Positions 1 to 5,622 of a stretch of 6,817 nucleotides of DNA are shown here, one piece after another. Origin of the DNA: an uncultured Clostridia bacterium (GTDB lineage: Bacteria > Bacillota > Clostridia > Oscillospirales > Oscillospiraceae); contig CAMGRA010000046.1 in the NCBI GenBank assembly GCA_946061345.1, positions 1-6,817 on the forward strand. Direction: 5' to 3'. The notes under the pieces were generated by a model, which had not been told where the DNA came from, did no database searches, and saw only the letters and a program-made list of their open reading frames with translations. The stretch's first letter is position 1; each line of letters opens with the position of its first letter. Made by a program: the position numbers and the translations under genes.

Positions 1-19
1 TTTATTTTTTGCAGCTTTT

Positions 20-53
20 GCTCTTTCCTACCCACACTTTTTAGGGAAGAGCC
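20..53. mobile_element. Possible terminal inverted repeat of an insertion sequence (body to the left of the window)
   Basis: Bases 20-28 and 44-52 form a 9-bp inverted repeat with one G-T wobble and a 15-base loop. Read on the - strand from 53, the sequence begins GGCTCTTCCC and continues into an A-rich then G-rich stretch (GTGTGGGTAG). That start resembles the ends of ISL3-family insertion sequences as I remember them. If so, the element extends left beyond base 1 and ends at 53, and the 8-base target duplication would start at 54. No transposase is visible and the other end is absent, so this is a tentative reading. A plain hairpin is the alternative; it lacks a T-run and is not a good terminator. 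Confidence 0.3.
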
Positions 54-70
54 TCATTTCAATCGGTTTT

Positions 71-126
71 CAACGCCGTACCGGCGTTGTATTTTCGCGT
101 TGATAAGGTAAGCATCGCGAAAATAC
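71..126. repeat. Two adjacent perfect inverted repeats
   Basis: CAACGCCG (71-78) pairs with CGGCGTTG (82-89) around a 3-base loop. Immediately beyond it, GTATTTTCGCG (89-99) pairs with CGCGAAAATAC (116-126), an 11-bp perfect match around a 16-base loop. Base 89 is shared, so both stems could nearly coexist. Neither is followed by a T-run, so they are not simple terminators. They could belong to a structured RNA, an operator, or a decayed mobile element. I do not recognise a known riboswitch or RNA family here. Confidence 0.5.
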
Positions 127-169
127 GTCTCGTACCAATCACGGTATTCCAACTCCAACACATAACATG

Positions 170-210
170 AAAAACCGACCTGTGATCGTAACCATGGGCC
201 GGTTTTTTTT
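170..210 (+). terminator. Intrinsic terminator upstream of the rnf promoter
   Basis: AAAAACCGACC (170-180) pairs with GGCCGGTTTTT (197-207) with one A-C mismatch, and wobble pairs extend the stem inward. The right arm runs into eight T residues (203-210). This is a good rho-independent terminator for transcripts entering from the left. The run of A on the left arm means it could also work on the - strand. It would insulate the rnf operon from upstream transcription, or act as an attenuator if a promoter lies before it; no such promoter is evident. Confidence 0.7.
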
Positions 211-256
211 GTTTTCGAAGCCCTGCCTAATTCCAATTATTTTTTGTCCGTTTCTG

Positions 257-285
257 TAGATTTTTCAACAGGTATATGGTATAGT
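257..285 (+). promoter_or_regulatory. Probable rnf operon promoter (extended -10)
   Basis: TATAGT (280-285) differs from TATAAT at one base and is preceded by TG plus one base (277-279), giving an extended -10 element. The hexamer 17 bases upstream (257-262, TAGATT) is a poor -35, which is tolerated with an extended -10. The site lies in an AT-rich stretch between the terminator and rnfC, and transcription would start near 291-293, about 30 bases before the rnfC start codon. It is the best promoter candidate in the interval, but this rests on motif matching only. Confidence 0.5.
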
Positions 286-321
286 GAATACGTATAGAAA
301 TGAATTGAGGTGATGCATTTT

Positions 322-1635
322 ATGGCCCGTTCGTTTTTTGGCGGCGTACATCCCAAGGGCTACAAGGAGCTGTCCAGTGAGGCTCCAATCTACCCTTTGC
401 ATCCGAAGACCGTCAGCATTGCCATGTCGCAGCATATCGGCAGACCCTGCACGCCCCTGGTCAAGGTGGGCGACCGCGTGACCATCGGTCAGAAGATCGG
501 TGACGGACAGGGGCCGTGCGTACCCGTCCATGCCTCCGTTTCCGGCACGGTCGTCGCCGTGGAGATGCGGCCCACGCCCTCCGGCACCAACGGCATGTGC
601 GTGGTCATCGAGAACGATTTCCGGGACATCCTGTGTCCCGACCTGAAAAAGCACGAAAGCATCAACGAGCTGACCGCCGAGGAGCTGGTTGCCATCATCC
701 ATGAGGCGGGGATCACCGGCATGGGCGGCGCGGGCTTCCCGACGGATGTGAAGCTCTCCTCCGGCCTGGGCAAGGTAGACACGGTCATCGTCAACGGCGC
801 CGAGTGCGAGCCCTACATCACCGCCGACGACCGCCTGATGCGGGAGCGCCCGGAGCGTATCCTGGGAGGCCTGCGGATCATCCGGAAGATCCTGCAGCCG
901 GAGCGCATTGCCATCGGCATCGAAAAGAATAAGCCCAAGGCCATTGAGGCCATCCGTGCCGCCGCCGACCGGGACGTGGAAGTGCTGGCTCTGCGGGTCC
1001 GTTACCCCCAGGGCGCGGAAAAGCAGCTCATCCAGGCGGTCACGGGCAGGTTTGTCCCTCCCGGCGGACTTCCCGCTGCCGTAGGCTGCGCCGTGTTCAA
1101 CGTAGCCACCTGCGCCGCCGTCTATGACGCGGTCTACCGCGGCATACCCCTGGTCAAGCGTGTTCTCACCGTTACCGGCCGCGCCGTGACCCGGCCCTCC
1201 AATTTCAGCGCCCCCATCGGCACCCTCTATGCCGACCTCATCGAGGCAGCGGGCGGCTTCTCCTGCGAGCCTTATAAGATCTTCTGCGGCGGCCCTATGA
1301 TGGGCATTGCCCAGCACACCCTGGACTGCGGTACCATCAAGGGCAACAACGCCCTCACCTGCTACAGCCGGAAGGATAACCACGAGGTGGCTCATCCCCA
1401 CTGCATCCGCTGCGGCAAATGCCTGGACGCCTGCCCCATGCACCTGATGCCTTTGCAGCTTCACAAGGCACGGGAAAAGAGCGACCTGGAGGCCTTGGAA
1501 AAGGGCAATGTCATGGACTGCATCGAGTGCGGCAGCTGCGCTTACGGCTGCCCCGCCGGTATCCCTCTGGTGCAGAGCTTCCGCACCGCCAAAAAGATGC
1601 TCCGGGACGCCAAGGCAAAGGAGGGCAAGAAATGA
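322..1635 (+). CDS. rnfC: Electron transport complex subunit RnfC (NADH-binding peripheral subunit)
   Basis: RnfC is the peripheral Rnf subunit on the cytoplasmic face where NAD+ is reduced; it resembles the 51-kDa flavoprotein subunit of complex I. The 437-residue protein has an N-terminal barrel-sandwich region (about 40-100), the glycine-rich GMGGAGFPT nucleotide/FMN motif at 133-141, NGAECEPYITADD at 158-170, and PPGGLP at 246-251. At the C-terminus are two [4Fe-4S] ferredoxin motifs: C361, C364, C367, C371 and C400, C403, C406, C410, each ending in CP. I chose ATG at 322 because GAGGTGA (307-313) lies 8 bases before it. A GTG at 310 and an ATG at 313 are in frame but sit within or too close to that ribosome binding site. 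It is the first gene of the operon and overlaps rnfD by 4 bases. Confidence 0.95.
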   Translation: MARSFFGGVHPKGYKELSSEAPIYPLHPKTVSIAMSQHIGRPCTPLVKVGDRVTIGQKIGDGQGPCVPVHASVSGTVVAVEMRPTPSGTNGMCVVIENDFRDILCPDLKKHESINELTAEELVAIIHEAGITGMGGAGFPTDVKLSSGLGKVDTVIVNGAECEPYITADDRLMRERPERILGGLRIIRKILQPERIAIGIEKNKPKAIEAIRAAADRDVEVLALRVRYPQGAEKQLIQAVTGRFVPPGGLPAAVGCAVFNVATCAAVYDAVYRGIPLVKRVLTVTGRAVTRPSNFSAPIGTLYADLIEAAGGFSCEPYKIFCGGPMMGIAQHTLDCGTIKGNNALTCYSRKDNHEVAHPHCIRCGKCLDACPMHLMPLQLHKAREKSDLEALEKGNVMDCIECGSCAYGCPAGIPLVQSFRTAKKMLRDAKAKEGKK

Positions 1636-2645
1636 AAAAATATGATCTGAATTTGACCATTTCCTCCTCCCCCCACGCCCACAGCAGCAATACCACCCGC
1701 CGCGTCATGCTGGACGTGTGTATCGCGCTGCTTCCGGCTCTGATCGCCGCCATCTGGTTCTTCGGCTGGCGGAGCCTGACGCTGACGCTGGTGTCGGTCC
1801 TGGGCTGCGTGGTGTCGGAATGGGCCTACCGCAAGCTGATGAAAAAGGACAGCACCGTCGGCGACCTTTCCGCCGTGGTGACGGGGATACTCATCGCCTT
1901 TGTCTGCCCCGTGACGCTGCCCTTCTGGACCATTCTTATCGCCGACGTTTTCGCCATCGTGCTGGTCAAGCAGCTTTTCGGCGGCATCGGCATGAATATC
2001 GTCAATCCGGCGCTGGCTGCCCGCGCCTTCCTGTTCAGCTGGCCGTCCCTTATGTCCGGCAACTGGGTCAAGGCGGGAACGGCAGTCTCCGCCTTCTCCA
2101 CGCCTGCAAACCTGGACGGCCTGACCGCCGCGACGCCCATGGCCTCTCTGGCGGCCCAGACGCTGCCTGCGGAAAGCCTGCTGGACCTGTTTTTGGGCAA
2201 GATCGGCGGCTCTCTCGGCGAGGTCTCCGCTGCCGCTCTGCTGTTGGGTGGGGCGTACCTCGTGCTGCGGCGGGTCATTTCCCTGCGGATCCCGCTGGCC
2301 TATCTGCTTACCGTGGCGGTGCTGACGGTGCTGTTCCCCCAGGGCGGCAATGACCGCCTCACCTGGATGCTCTGTCAGCTCCTGTCCGGCGGTTTGATGC
2401 TGGGCGCTATCTTCATGGCGACGGACTACGTCACCTCGCCCATCACCCACGGCGGCCAGATCGTCTACGGCATCGGCTGCGGCGTGCTGACGGTGGCCTT
2501 CCGCTACTTCGGCTCCTATCCCGAGGGCGTGACCTTCGCCATTCTCATCATGAACTGCTGCATCGGCTTCTTTGATAAGATCGGCGTTCCCAAGCGCTTC
2601 GGCGCCGTGCGGGAAAAGAAAAAGAAAGGCGGTGAGGCGGCATGA
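1632..2645 (+). CDS. rnfD: Electron transport complex subunit RnfD (membrane flavoprotein)
   Basis: RnfD is an integral membrane subunit homologous to NqrB of the Na+-translocating NADH:quinone reductase and carries covalently bound FMN. The 337-residue protein is strongly hydrophobic, with helices roughly at 26-44, 47-65, 80-96, 98-116, 198-212, 220-235, 247-264, 275-291 and 300-314. The signature NIVNPALAARAFLF is at 122-135. TAATP at 165-169 matches the flavinylation consensus (S/T)xAT, making T168 the likely FMN attachment site; this is inferred from family knowledge. The reading frame is open far upstream inside rnfC, but the start is ATG 1632, preceded by AAAGGAGGG (1617-1625) at 6 bases and giving the usual MKKYDLNLTISSSPH beginning. 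The start overlaps the rnfC stop (ATGA), so translation is probably coupled. A lysine-rich tail (329-332) ends the protein. Confidence 0.95.
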   Translation: MKKYDLNLTISSSPHAHSSNTTRRVMLDVCIALLPALIAAIWFFGWRSLTLTLVSVLGCVVSEWAYRKLMKKDSTVGDLSAVVTGILIAFVCPVTLPFWTILIADVFAIVLVKQLFGGIGMNIVNPALAARAFLFSWPSLMSGNWVKAGTAVSAFSTPANLDGLTAATPMASLAAQTLPAESLLDLFLGKIGGSLGEVSAAALLLGGAYLVLRRVISLRIPLAYLLTVAVLTVLFPQGGNDRLTWMLCQLLSGGLMLGAIFMATDYVTSPITHGGQIVYGIGCGVLTVAFRYFGSYPEGVTFAILIMNCCIGFFDKIGVPKRFGAVREKKKKGGEAA

Positions 2646-3166
2646 AGGACGTAAAGTACATCCTCCGGCTGACGCTGACCCTCTTTCTCATCACCGCCGT
2701 GGTGGCGGGACTGCTGGGCCTGGTCAACTATCTGACGGAGGACCGGATCGACGAGCTGACCCGTCAGAAAGCCGAGGCCGCCATGCAGGAGGTATTCCCG
2801 GCGGGTAATTACGAGGAGCTCCCTGCCGGGGCTGACGGCATCACCGCCGCCTACCGCGCCGACGATGCGGGCTATGTAGTCCGCGTCAGCGTCAACGGCT
2901 TCGGCGGTGCCATCGACATGATGGTCGGCGTGGACAACGCAGGCACCGTCACCGGCGTCAGCGTCATCTCCCACGGCGAGACGGCCTCACTGGGTGCCAA
3001 CTGCACCCGCGAGGACTTCCGCGCCCAGTTCGTCGGTGCCTCCGACACTCTGGCCGTCAGCAAGGACGGCGGCAGCATTGACGCCCTCACCGGCGCCACC
3101 GTCACCTCCCGCGCCGTGGTCTCCGGTGTGAACCTGGCGCTGGACTTTGTAAAGGAGGTGGGCTGA
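2642..3166 (+). CDS. rnfG: Electron transport complex subunit RnfG (covalent FMN protein)
   Basis: RnfG is a homologue of NqrC: one N-terminal membrane anchor and an extracytoplasmic FMN-binding domain (FMN_bind type). In the 174-residue product the hydrophobic anchor is at about 7-29. The soluble domain includes GFGGAIDMMVGVDNAGTVTG (86-105), a typical family core, and HGETASLGA (111-119). DALTGATVTS at 147-156 is the covalent flavinylation motif, with T153 as the expected FMN-carrying threonine through a phosphoester bond made by ApbE flavin transferase. No apbE is in this window. ATG 2642 overlaps the rnfD stop (ATGA) and has GGTGAGG (2631-2637) 4 bases upstream. The length is near the short end for the family, but no conserved part appears missing. 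Confidence 0.94.
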   Translation: MKDVKYILRLTLTLFLITAVVAGLLGLVNYLTEDRIDELTRQKAEAAMQEVFPAGNYEELPAGADGITAAYRADDAGYVVRVSVNGFGGAIDMMVGVDNAGTVTGVSVISHGETASLGANCTREDFRAQFVGASDTLAVSKDGGSIDALTGATVTSRAVVSGVNLALDFVKEVG

Positions 3167-3807
3167 TGAACTTCCGAAAACAGTTGAAGGCCGGCCTTTT
3201 GACCAATAACCCGGTGCTGAGCCAGCTTCTGGGTATGTGCTCCACCATGGCCATCACCACGACCCTCTTTAACGGCATCGGCATGGGCCTGAGCGTCACC
3301 ATCATCCTCATCTGCTCCAATGTGGTCATCTCCCTGCTGCGGAAGGTCATCCCCGACAAGATCCGCATCGCCGCTTATATCGTTATCATCGCGGGCTTTG
3401 TCACCATGGTGGATCTGCTGCTCAAGGCCTATGTTCCCGCCCTGTCTGACAGCCTGGGCGTGTTTATCCCGCTGATCGTCGTCAACTGCATCATTCTGGG
3501 CCGCGCCGAGGCTTTCGCGTCGAAAAACGGCGTGCTGGCCTCCGCCGTGGACGGCCTGACCCAGGGCATCGGCTACACTGCCGCTCTGGTGGTCATGTGC
3601 ATCATCCGCGAGTTCTTGGGCAGCGGCACCTTCGGCAAGGGCGTCTTCGGTGCTGACGGCATCCGCATCCTGCCGGCTCAGTATCCGGCGCTGATGCTCA
3701 TTCTGCCCGTGGGCGGCTTCCTGACCCTGGGCTGCCTGATCGCCCTGACCCAGTGGATCAATAAAAAGCTGGCAGAAAGAGAAGCGAAAAAGGAGGCGGC
3801 ACGATGA
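3166..3807 (+). CDS. rnfE: Electron transport complex subunit RnfE (membrane subunit)
   Basis: RnfE is one of the two small homologous membrane subunits of Rnf (NqrD counterpart). It pairs with RnfA in opposite orientation in the membrane, and together they hold an intramembrane [2Fe-2S] cluster. The 213-residue protein has about six hydrophobic helices (roughly 14-34, 38-58, 66-88, 97-112, 124-147, 172-196). The expected cluster cysteines are C25 in LLGMCSTMA and C108 in IVVNCIILGRAEAFA, both conserved family signatures. The start ATG 3166 shares one base with the rnfG stop (TGATG) and follows the near-ideal AAAGGAGGTG at 3151-3160. The charged tail KKLAEREAKKEAAR (200-213) is the presumed cytoplasmic end. 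It overlaps rnfA by 4 bases. Confidence 0.95.
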   Translation: MNFRKQLKAGLLTNNPVLSQLLGMCSTMAITTTLFNGIGMGLSVTIILICSNVVISLLRKVIPDKIRIAAYIVIIAGFVTMVDLLLKAYVPALSDSLGVFIPLIVVNCIILGRAEAFASKNGVLASAVDGLTQGIGYTAALVVMCIIREFLGSGTFGKGVFGADGIRILPAQYPALMLILPVGGFLTLGCLIALTQWINKKLAEREAKKEAAR

Positions 3808-4394
3808 ATACCTTTATCACCCTCTTTGCCATCTCCCTCAACGCCATTTTGGCGGAGAACTTCATCCTGGTCAAATTCCTGGGCATCTGCCCCTTTATGG
3901 GCGTTTCCAAAAAGACCGACACGGCTGTCGGCATGGGCATTGCCGTCATATTCGTCATGGCCCTTGCCTCGGCGGCGACCTGGGCGGTCAATGAGTTCCT
4001 GCTGGTGTCTCTCGGGCTGGAATATATGCAGACCGTGGTGTTCATCCTGGTCATCGCGGCGCTGGTGCAGTTCGTGGAGATGTTCCTGCAGAAGGCCATG
4101 CCCTCCCTCTATCAGGCGCTGGGCATCTACCTGCCCCTCATCACCACCAACTGCGCGGTGCTGGGCGTGGCCCTGCTCAACGTGCAGAACAGCTACACCT
4201 TTATCGAAGCCGTGGTCTACGGCATCACCGGCGGCATCGGCTTCACCCTGGCCATCGTGCTGTTTTCCTCCATTCGTCAGCGGCTGGAGGACTGCGACTG
4301 CCCCAAGGCCTTCAAGGGCTTCCCTCTGGCCCTCATTGCCGCCGGACTGCTGGCCCTGTCCTTTATGGGCTTCTCCGGCTTCCGGGTATTCTAA
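3804..4394 (+). CDS. rnfA: Electron transport complex subunit RnfA (membrane subunit)
   Basis: RnfA is the NqrE counterpart and partner of RnfE, an integral membrane protein contributing to ion translocation and to the intramembrane [2Fe-2S] cluster. The 196-residue protein is of standard family length with about six helices (roughly 4-24, 41-63, 70-94, 102-125, 132-154, 173-192). Family signatures visible are ILAENFILVKFLGICPFMGVS at 15-35, with C29, and LPLITTNCAVLGVAL at 110-124, with C117; these are the expected cluster ligands. ATG 3804 overlaps the rnfE stop (ATGA), with AAAAAGGAGG (3787-3796) 7 bases upstream. Its TAA stop is embedded in the ribosome binding site of rnfB. Confidence 0.96.
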   Translation: MNTFITLFAISLNAILAENFILVKFLGICPFMGVSKKTDTAVGMGIAVIFVMALASAATWAVNEFLLVSLGLEYMQTVVFILVIAALVQFVEMFLQKAMPSLYQALGIYLPLITTNCAVLGVALLNVQNSYTFIEAVVYGITGGIGFTLAIVLFSSIRQRLEDCDCPKAFKGFPLALIAAGLLALSFMGFSGFRVF

Positions 4395-4406
4395 GGAGGT
4401 ACCGAT

Positions 4407-5234
4407 ATGGAAAAAATCTTATATGCGGTGCTGGTCCTTGCCGTCATGGGCGCGATCTTCGGCGGTGTGCTGGCCGTGGCCTCCAAGGTCTTTGCCGTAA
4501 AGACCGATGAACGGCTGCCCAAGCTGGTGGAAGCCCTTCCCGGTGCCAACTGCGGCGGCTGCGGCTTTGCCGGCTGCCAGGCCTACGCCCAGGCCGTCAT
4601 TGACGGCAAGGCGGAGATCGGTCTGTGCGCCGCCGGCGGTCAGGAAGCGGCGAAAAAAATGTCCGCCGTCATGGGCGTGGAGGCCGTCGAGGTGGAACGG
4701 AAGGTTGCCATGGTCAAGTGCCGTGGTCAGAATCACCTCTCCAAGGCCCGCTATGAGGGCATCTCCGACTGCCGCAGCGCCATGTTCGTCACCGGCAACG
4801 GCCCCTCTGCCTGCCCCAGCGGCTGTCTGGGCTTCGGCACCTGCACCACCGCCTGTAAATTCGACGCCATCCACGTGGTCAACGGCGTTGCCCGTGTGGA
4901 CGCGGACAAATGCACCGGCTGCTTCCAGTGCATGGAGGTCTGCCCCAAGGGCATCATTATTCCTGTCACTTATCACACCGACATCGTCATCGCCTGCTCC
5001 AACCATGACCGGGGCGCCAATACCCGCAAGGTCTGCGACATCGGCTGCGTCGGCTGCCATCTGTGCGAGAAGCAGTGTGAATTTGATGCCATTCACGTCA
5101 TCAACAATCTGGCGACCATCGACTACAGCAAGTGCGTCTCCTGCGGACGCTGCGCTGCGGTCTGCCCGCGCCATCTGATCTCCGACTCCAACCTGCGTAC
5201 CGACATGGACGTGGTCCCGGCCATGCAGCGGTAA
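4407..5234 (+). CDS. rnfB: Electron transport complex subunit RnfB (multi-cluster ferredoxin-oxidising subunit)
   Basis: RnfB is the entry point for electrons from reduced ferredoxin. The 275-residue protein has one N-terminal hydrophobic anchor (about 4-30), then the Fe-S domain motif with C49, C52, C57 and C74. C105 and C122 follow, then two tandem two-cluster ferredoxin domains. The first uses C136, C140, C146, C150 and C169, C172, C175, C179. The second uses C210/C214, C217, C220, C224 and C243, C246, C249, C253. The two domains look like an internal duplication (CKFDAIHVVNG and CEFDAIHVINN at matching places). At least five [4Fe-4S] clusters are supported, as in other clostridial RnfB proteins. 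TAAGGAGGT (4392-4400), overlapping the rnfA stop, lies 6 bases before ATG 4407. It is the last gene of the operon and is followed 18 bases later by a terminator. Confidence 0.95.
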   Translation: MEKILYAVLVLAVMGAIFGGVLAVASKVFAVKTDERLPKLVEALPGANCGGCGFAGCQAYAQAVIDGKAEIGLCAAGGQEAAKKMSAVMGVEAVEVERKVAMVKCRGQNHLSKARYEGISDCRSAMFVTGNGPSACPSGCLGFGTCTTACKFDAIHVVNGVARVDADKCTGCFQCMEVCPKGIIIPVTYHTDIVIACSNHDRGANTRKVCDIGCVGCHLCEKQCEFDAIHVINNLATIDYSKCVSCGRCAAVCPRHLISDSNLRTDMDVVPAMQR

Positions 5235-5252
5235 CGGATACAGAAAAAGCGA

Positions 5253-5287
5253 CGGAGCCTGTTCGTGGAACAGGCTCCGCCATTTTT
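5253..5287 (+). terminator. Intrinsic terminator of the rnf operon
   Basis: CGGAGCCTGTTC (5253-5264) pairs perfectly with GAACAGGCTCCG (5268-5279) around a GTG loop, a 12-bp GC-rich stem. Five T residues follow at 5283-5287 after a CCA spacer. It begins 18 bases after the rnfB stop and is the clear operon end. A run of five A at 5244-5248 on the other side means it may also stop - strand transcription arriving from the convergent tatD unit. Confidence 0.9.
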
Positions 5288-5297
5288 GGTTAATGAA

Positions 5298-5316
5298 AAC
5301 CACACGACCGGTGGTT
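5298..5316. repeat. Small hairpin, left flank of the mosaic repeat region
   Basis: AACCAC (5298-5303) pairs with GTGGTT (5311-5316) around a 7-base loop. Bases 5300-5316 match 5597-5617 closely if a 4-base gap (the inner CGGC of the longer hairpin) is allowed, so the 5300-5617 interval is bracketed by related hairpins in the same orientation. Read on the - strand it is followed by TTTT, and might act as a weak terminator for tatD transcripts. Confidence 0.5.
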
Positions 5317-5356
5317 CCAAAAAGCATTCGCTATGCCGAGTCCCGCCGCAGCGGAA

Positions 5357-5483
5357 AGCCTCCCTCTGATGAGGGAGGTGGATTCGCCGCAAGGCGAAGA
5401 CGGAGGGAGAGAAACAAGAAGAGAAAATCTCTCCCCCAGTCTTTTTGCTGCGCAAAAACCCAGCCCCCTCGTCAGAGGGGGCC
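5357..5483. repeat. Composite inverted repeat (BIME/MITE-like), two diverged copies of one hairpin unit
   Basis: The + strand unit at about 5358-5412 contains the perfect hairpin CCTCCCTC-TGAT-GAGGGAGG (5359-5378), then TTCGCC-GCAA-GGCGAA (5383-5398), then GACGGAGGGAGAGA. The facing unit at about 5428-5482, read on the - strand, has the same order: GCCCCCTC-TGAC-GAGGGGGC, then TTTTTGC-GCA-GCAAAAA, then GACTGGGGGAGAGA. The arms GGGAGAGA (5405-5412) and TCTCTCCC (5428-5435) pair, closing the centre around a 15-base A-rich loop. The whole can fold into a branched structure. Stem sequences differ between copies while pairing is kept. This looks like a non-coding dispersed repeat of the kind common between genes in gut Clostridia, though copy number cannot be seen here. 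Open frames through it read as low-complexity and are not credible genes. Confidence 0.75.
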
Positions 5484-5494
5484 GGGGATGTGCG

Positions 5495-5516
5495 CATAAC
5501 CGCATCTGCGGTGGTA
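5495..5516. repeat. Small hairpin within the mosaic region
   Basis: ACCGC (5499-5503) pairs with GCGGT (5508-5512) around ATCT. The outer frame CATAACC...GGTGGTA matches the - strand reading of the hairpin at 5593-5620, which suggests one hairpin family with a variable interior. The following stretch, 5517-5592, holds only weak inverted pairs such as CAGCC (5562-5566) with GGCTG (5585-5589), and I see no gene in it. Confidence 0.4.
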
Positions 5517-5592
5517 GGGCTCTCCATGCAAGCAAATGAAGATTCGATGAGCTTATAGGATCAGCCGAGGGCATGACCCAAGGGGGCTGGTG

Positions 5593-5620
5593 CATACCAC
5601 CGGCACGGCCGGTGGTTATG
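5593..5620. repeat. Strong hairpin just downstream of tatD
   Basis: ACCACCGGC (5596-5604) pairs perfectly with GCCGGTGGT (5608-5616) around ACG. CATA and TATG extend the stem with a one-base bulge. It starts 2 bases past the tatD stop codon on the - strand. No T-run follows in the tatD direction (the next bases read GCACCAGCC), so it is not a canonical intrinsic terminator. It may protect the 3' end of the mRNA, act with a factor, or be a member of a dispersed repeat family. Confidence 0.65.
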
Positions 5621-5622
5621 AT

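Noticed and set aside
167..259. 30-residue + strand frame starting MKNRPVIVTMGRFF.
   Set aside because: It reads through the terminator stem and T-run, has no ribosome binding site, and shows no leader-peptide codon run.
265..1464. Long open frame on the - strand opposite rnfC (399 residues).
   Set aside because: It lies antisense to a clear rnfC, is rich in Gly, Ala, Asp and His as expected from reverse reading of GC-rich codons, and has no recognisable domain or ribosome binding site.
1419..1631. Upstream in-frame extension of rnfD into rnfC.
   Set aside because: The extension would overlap the conserved ferredoxin motifs of rnfC; the start at 1632 has a strong ribosome binding site and gives the usual RnfD N-terminus.
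1542..2450. Long open frame on the - strand opposite rnfC/rnfD (302 residues).
   Set aside because: It has the low-complexity Gln/His/Arg/Gly make-up of a shadow frame and overlaps two well-supported genes.
4419..5327. Long open frame on the - strand opposite rnfB, running into the terminator.
   Set aside because: It reads through the rnfB terminator hairpin, has Ala/Gly/Val-rich composition and shows no family features; rnfB on the + strand is unambiguous.
5357..5483. CRISPR array.
   Set aside because: There are only two units, in inverted rather than direct orientation, with internal hairpins and no unique spacers or cas genes.
5290..5595. Several short open frames on both strands across the repeat region.
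   Set aside because: They are generated by the hairpin repeats (Arg/Pro/Ser-rich, such as PLMREVDSPQGEDGGRET) and lack ribosome binding sites; such frames in dispersed repeats are often mis-annotated as hypothetical proteins.
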